Shown here: in pieces, positions 63,270 to 64,000 of the stretch
How the letters are laid out: the number at the start of each line of letters is the position of its first letter
Numbering within the stretch: the stretch's first letter is position 1
The notes under the pieces: model-generated
Told to the model about the DNA's origin: nothing
Database searches by the model: none
Seen by the model: only the letters and a program-made list of their open reading frames with translations
Made by a program: the position numbers and the translations under genes
Source: Achatina immaculata
Taxonomy: Eukaryota > Mollusca > Gastropoda > Stylommatophora > Achatinidae
Assembly (NCBI GenBank): GCA_009760885.1
Contig: CM019701.1
Span: 36,904,697 to 36,968,696, forward strand
Length of the DNA: 64,000 bases
Direction of reading: 5' to 3'

Positions 63270-63688
63270 TCTAATCATTTGTGATATGAACACTGAATAA
63301 AAGAAATAAACTTATATCAGAAAACATATATCAACATCGACTCTGAACTAGGGAAAATAATCCGGTTTATTTAATAATTCTTTCTACACAGAATATTTCA
63401 CTCATTGTTGAGTATAATCAAAAATATTTAATTAGACCCTCGGGAAACACTCAAAACAAGGAAGTAATTTTCCACATACCCTTCTGCTTTCCTGGACACT
63501 AGAATCGCTGAAGTCAGGTCGGGTAACTTTCCACACGACAGCTGAGTGATGGTGGAAGATGTTGTCCCAGAGATGTATGGCTTGATTAATTTCCAAGCTG
63601 GTGAGACATCTTCAGGGCGCACAATGATGCCATTACATCGGCTATTTCTTGCCACAAGAAAGAAGTCTGCGCCGTCTGAGAGAAGTAT
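45945..63688 (-). CDS. Acyl-CoA synthetase-like gene, paralogue 2, exons 2-9 (5' end outside window)
   Basis: Coding exons on the minus strand are 63688-63480, 60771-60533, 60354-60113, 54739-54646, 54259-54143, 53458-53214, 47614-47462 and 46034-45945. All eight have the same length and phase as in paralogue 1 and contain no stop, giving 462 residues; exon 1 must lie past 64000. Motifs: TSGSTGYSK (A3), GYGSTEAG (A5), GWFNTEDVG (A7), GRKND (A8, where paralogue 1 has GRNKD), GKTNK (A10). The Tyr in A3 and TED in A7 are shared. All splice sites are GT-AG. The gene appears intact despite at least eight transposon insertions in its introns. Substrate and localisation are unknown; expression cannot be judged. 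Confidence 0.88.
46435..46615. repeat. ~96-bp tandem duplication with poly-G runs
   Basis: Two copies of a unit containing TTTGTCGCTGTGTGTCGACG and AACTCACTGACCGCTACACA, each preceded by nine or more G (46448-46459 and 46531-46541). The unit is GC-rich compared with the intron. Confidence 0.88.
47177..47220. repeat. (GA)n microsatellite
   Basis: About 22 GA units. It resembles the tail of RTE-A, but no RTE-A sequence adjoins it. Confidence 0.93.
47462..47614 (-). CDS. Paralogue 2 exon 8
   Basis: 153 nt, VSDPVLFHEICACVKPVSG, LTEEKLKTFC and LTPVPKYYM. Acceptor CTAAAG|GTTTCT, donor ATG|GTAATT. Confidence 0.92.
47811..47932 (-). mobile_element. RTE-C 3' fragment, 122 bp, 9-bp TSD
   Basis: GCCCTGTAT flanks it at 47802-47810 and 47933-47941. 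It matches the last 120 bases of RTE-C at 44671-44795 very closely. It lies in intron 7 of paralogue 2 and is absent from paralogue 1. Confidence 0.93.
48432..49545. mobile_element. Penelope-like element remnants in head-to-head orientation
   Basis: The minus strand from about 49000 to 48640 codes LLVAYRRNKNLRNLLV, TSRCGRRRCNTCPFV and then, after a stop, NVIYASMCKYCGMKYTGETG, the Penelope region with its GIY-YIG endonuclease. The 48470-48600 end of this copy and the 49020-49210 stretch are inverted repeats of each other: both code the C-terminal end (KQDISVSA, GINNVFSFL), one per strand. The plus-strand part continues to about 49545 with CTCACACCGAAATATCGG. The RT itself is missing from both copies. 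Confidence 0.8.
48640..49169 (-). pseudogene. Penelope GIY-YIG endonuclease portion, broken
   Basis: The frame 49169-48783 (128 codons) ends at a stop after CNTCPFVVEAS. Continuing in the same reading, KYTGETGLRLRDRF near 48690-48650 has the YIG-like (here YTG) and Arg-rich positions of the GIY-YIG fold. The first 30 or so codons belong to the inverted arm and are not native. Several stops follow. Confidence 0.72.
49751..49804. repeat. (AC)n(AT)n microsatellite
   Basis: AC repeats then AT repeats directly left of an RTE-B fragment. The frames seen across it are low-complexity artefacts. Confidence 0.93.
49834..50091 (-). mobile_element. RTE-B 3' fragment, 258 bp, 9-bp TSD
   Basis: TGACTTCTT flanks it at 49825-49833 and 50092-50100. 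The minus strand codes KRHDNLEKTVLEGYIMGKRK to FLKGHANE without a stop, then the ATGAATGA tail. Confidence 0.92.
50130..50393 (-). mobile_element. RTE-A 3' fragment with inverted 5' end
   Basis: 50130-50371 is the RTE-A end with a (GA)n tail in minus orientation. The next about 22 bases (50371-50393, GATGAAACCACTGACAACAA) are RTE-A sequence from slightly further upstream, but in the opposite orientation. This is the arrangement left by twin priming. Confidence 0.88.
50394..51050. other. Intron 7 of paralogue 2, part shared with paralogue 1
   Basis: It matches 9400-9960 (for example TCATGTCYCATTAAATCTGA). No gene seen. Confidence 0.6.
51100..52450 (-). repeat. Repeat F, second copy, without mariner
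   Basis: The reverse complement of the element split by mariner 2 at 5480-7400. Landmarks at 52300-52210 and 52090-52050 occur in the same order. No recognisable protein. The paralogous position in intron 7 of copy 1 has no such element, so the two F copies are separate insertions. Confidence 0.5.
52627..53042 (+). mobile_element. RTE-A 3' fragment, 416 bp, 13-bp TSD
   Basis: AGATGAATTACTG flanks it at 52614-52626 and 53043-53055. It codes NKLNSFQTKCLRRIIKIFWP through to APCALDT-like with no stop, and supplies the reading where the complete-length RTE-A has a TAA. The (GA)n tail is at 53019-53042. It is inserted into a SINE relic. Confidence 0.94.
53043..53140 (-). mobile_element. tRNA-derived SINE relic
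   Basis: The minus strand has GTGTAGTGGTTGGGGC (A-box region) and GTAGTTCAAGTCC (B box). It matches 10040-10165 in intron 7 of paralogue 1, so it predates the duplication. RTE-A split it later. Confidence 0.6.
53214..53458 (-). CDS. Paralogue 2 exon 7, A7 and A8
   Basis: 245 nt, GGCIMKGYFNRVENPDPND, GWFNTEDVGYQDENGNLFVM, then GRKNDSIVCGSAVPFPSWLE and HPDVAEAAVLP. Acceptor CTCCAG|GTGGTT, donor GCCC|GTGAGT. Confidence 0.93.
54143..54259 (-). CDS. Paralogue 2 exon 6
   Basis: 117 nt, QNVEDFFCGKVINGLQLRIV and GEICKLRQFGTIQL. Acceptor TTTCAG|CTCAAA, donor AAAG|GTACGT. The PG of paralogue 1 (GEICKPGQFG) is LR here, a change in a usually conserved turn. Confidence 0.88.
54646..54739 (-). CDS. Paralogue 2 exon 5, A5 motif
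   Basis: 94 nt, LPGMLTVAEQVAVGYGSTEA and GPIAAGMVT. Acceptor TTTTCAG|TCACAC, donor ACAC|GTAAGT. It is separated from exon 4 by 5.4 kb, including RTE-A and RTE-D. Confidence 0.9.
54930..56620. repeat. 30-bp periodic repeat of intron 4, interrupted by RTE-D
   Basis: Parts at 54930-55062 and 56145-56620 repeat GAATCTGTCATATRAA-like words with GATGG or RTGACATGA about every 30 bases. They correspond to 20440-20970 in paralogue 1. Confidence 0.72.
55063..56134 (-). mobile_element. RTE-D, 1.07 kb, 10-bp TSD
   Basis: GCATGAAGAA flanks it at 55053-55062 and 56135-56144. Three minus-strand frames code PVETGVRQGCVLSPMLF and LDFADNIALLS (Asn for the second Asp), then FTYLGSLMSTSSDTTAEIKS and TYGCESWKS, then RLPRQALIRSAKGKRKQGRP. 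It is a separate RTE-like family from A, B and C, 5'-truncated and shifted at least twice. Confidence 0.85.
56728..59728 (-). pseudogene. RTE-A polyprotein (endonuclease-RT): one stop and one 1-base shift from intact
   Basis: 884 codons are open from 59728. Endonuclease: SWNVRT (Asn32), QEARW (Glu61), CYAPTEAA, GDFNAKVG (Asp170, Asn172), SDHNLL (Asp265, His266). RT: SDRAPGEDEVTAEML, FIDFEKAFDSV (634-644), GVKQGCVLSP, LDFADDICLL (733-742). A TAA at 57076-57074 interrupts the frame where the copy at 52682 has ATA. The same frame resumes to about 56811, where one extra T in a T8 run (T7 in other copies) shifts the final 25 or so codons. Undisturbed length would be about 1000 residues, normal for RTE. 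Confidence 0.92.
56728..59928 (-). mobile_element. RTE-A, complete-length 3.2-kb copy with 11-bp TSD
   Basis: AAATACGTTCT flanks it exactly at 56717-56727 and 59929-59939. Reading from 59928 there is a 200-bp leader (with ATGATCGTAAAAGGCGACTA), one long frame (separate entry), and a (GA)n tail at the 3' end. A single endonuclease-RT frame and a short-repeat tail fit the RTE clade. It is in intron 4 of paralogue 2 and absent from paralogue 1. Confidence 0.95.
60113..60354 (-). CDS. Paralogue 2 exon 4
   Basis: 242 nt, WVGGFPFSTYCGGDKRVLL to ILATGGQPFKK. Acceptor TTCAG|GCTGG, donor AAAAAG|GTAACT. A long A/T run lies just past the donor. Confidence 0.92.
60355..60532 (-). other. Intron 3 of paralogue 2
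   Basis: A short intron of 178 bp with no inserted element, similar in size to the 158-bp intron 3 of paralogue 1 (21857-22014). Confidence 0.8.
60533..60771 (-). CDS. Paralogue 2 exon 3, A3 loop
   Basis: 239 nt, SRLPLVEDLRSSKEEVF through DILYVFTTSGSTGYSKLV to LLG. Acceptor TTCAG|ATCAC, donor TTCTTG|GTAAGT. It differs from paralogue 1 mainly after HAEVID (LWGGKNNNDSKDF against MWGCIIIDSYKDF). Confidence 0.93.
60817..61266 (-). mobile_element. RTE-B 3' fragment, 450 bp, 8-bp TSD
   Basis: AGTATATA flanks it at 60809-60816 and 61267-61274, and the homologous intron of paralogue 1 (around 22290) lacks it. The minus strand codes ACIFPIATYACETWTLNK through GRPKRRWLQDIVDD to KGQAKE with no stop, then ATGAATGA repeats. 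Confidence 0.92.
61711..62525. repeat. Large VNTR of 37-46-bp units, about 20 copies
   Basis: The core is CTCCGTGACAGGTCCAGCAA, followed by GTCTGAGGTGG and either TCTTCTTA (37 bp) or GTGGATTTCTTA (about 42-46 bp). The first four units, at the left, are more diverged and resemble the two units in the same intron of paralogue 1 (23430-23520). Open frames on both strands follow from the repeat. Confidence 0.95.
62738..63147 (+). mobile_element. RTE-B 3' fragment, more diverged
   Basis: It reads TLNKTTEKHMNAFECKCYRR to FSKGHANE (ends 63146) with no stop and an ATGAATGAATGA tail. Relative to the other copies it has more replacements (RRRPRRRW, LAQNRESYKSAV), so it is an older insertion or another subfamily. 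Confidence 0.9.
63203..63267. repeat. (TA)n microsatellite
   Basis: An almost pure TA run in intron 2 of paralogue 2. Confidence 0.95.
63480..63688 (-). CDS. Paralogue 2 exon 2
   Basis: 209 nt, reading ILLSDGADFFLVARNSRCNG and VRPEDVSPAWKLIKPY. Donor GAAGG|GTATGT. The acceptor AG is the original, but the bases before it are the tail of a SINE (63691-63943). Confidence 0.9.
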
Positions 63689-63690
63689 CT

Positions 63691-63943
63691 AAAAAACGAA
63701 AGGTAAAGGTAACCCTGTCATGCCTTAGAGGCACATAGGGATATGGTGTTAGTGCCCATATTTTCCTTGACCTGTCAGCACACTAGAGAGTGATATGGTC
63801 AGTATCACGCCTGGCCGCCTTTCCTTCCCCAACTCCAGAAGAGGTCGGGTACCCATCTCTGCAGCTGGGTGACTCCGGCCGGATTCGAACCCCCGACCTT
63901 CGCCACGAGAGACCAGTGCACTAACCACTTCGCCCCTCAGACA
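63691..63943 (-). mobile_element. tRNA-derived SINE beside the exon 2 acceptor of paralogue 2
   Basis: Same family as 17719-17983. The head at 63943 has GGCGAAGTGG and GGTTCGAATCC boxes; the tail at 63691 is TTACCTTTACCTTTCGTTTTTT on the gene strand when read up to the AG, here in two pieces. It lies in the gene sense and ends one base before the AG of the acceptor. AAGTATCT on one side and AAGTCT on the other look like an imperfect target-site duplication. Paralogue 1 shows the uninterrupted site. Confidence 0.92.
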
Positions 63944-64000
63944 CTCTCAAGTCTACATAGTGTAAATTTGAAAAAAAAAGTTTTGACTTTTATTTCTCAC

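Overview
This is nuclear DNA from an animal, most likely an invertebrate and plausibly a gastropod mollusc. It has split genes with GT-AG introns, tRNA-derived SINEs, RTE-like and I-like LINEs, a Penelope-like element, mariner transposons and a Polinton/Maverick relic. The taxon is inferred from this mixture and from general knowledge; no sequence here names the species.

The only host gene I can support is an acyl-CoA synthetase-like (ANL, AMP-binding) gene. It is present twice, head to tail, on the minus strand. Paralogue 1 is complete: nine exons between 24673 and 4312, joining into one 560-residue frame with adenylation motifs A3, A5, A7, A8 and A10. Paralogue 2 has exons 2-9 between 63688 and 45945; its exon 1 lies beyond the right edge. 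Every shared exon has the same length and phase in both copies. The collinearity runs past the genes: the start of the window matches about 40.6-43.4 kb and 2.11-2.77 kb matches 44.07-44.64 kb. The window is therefore about one and a half units of a roughly 40-kb tandem duplication. The paralogous introns act as empty-site controls for each other's insertions.

Layout: 1-4.1 kb, 3' flank of paralogue 1 (LINE relics, mariner 1). 4.3-24.7 kb, paralogue 1, with intron 8 (repeat F and mariner 2), intron 7 (an unclassified 0.85-kb insertion), intron 5 (8.8 kb, Polinton relic and other repeats), intron 4 (30-bp periodic repeats, RTE-B fragment) and intron 2 (SINE plus a 16-bp array). 24.7-40 kb, spacer with an I-like LINE holding an open 1,135-codon frame and a complete-length RTE-B that contains a nested RTE-A. 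40-45.9 kb, duplicated 3' flank (RNase H LINE relic, SINE, RTE-C). 45.9-63.7 kb, paralogue 2, with a Penelope-like element, RTE-A/B/C/D insertions including a complete-length 3.2-kb RTE-A, and a large VNTR. 63.69-63.94 kb, a SINE immediately upstream of exon 2.

The notable signals are the paired ANL genes with unusual adenylation motifs, a SINE that replaced the polypyrimidine tract of a splice acceptor, a 217-bp direct repeat bracketing the last exon of paralogue 1, many insertions with exact target-site duplications, and an 8.4-kb composite insertion found in only one paralogue. I found no CRISPR array, operon, rRNA or convincing stand-alone tRNA gene. RTE-A, -B, -C, -D, LINE E and repeat F are labels of convenience used only in this annotation.
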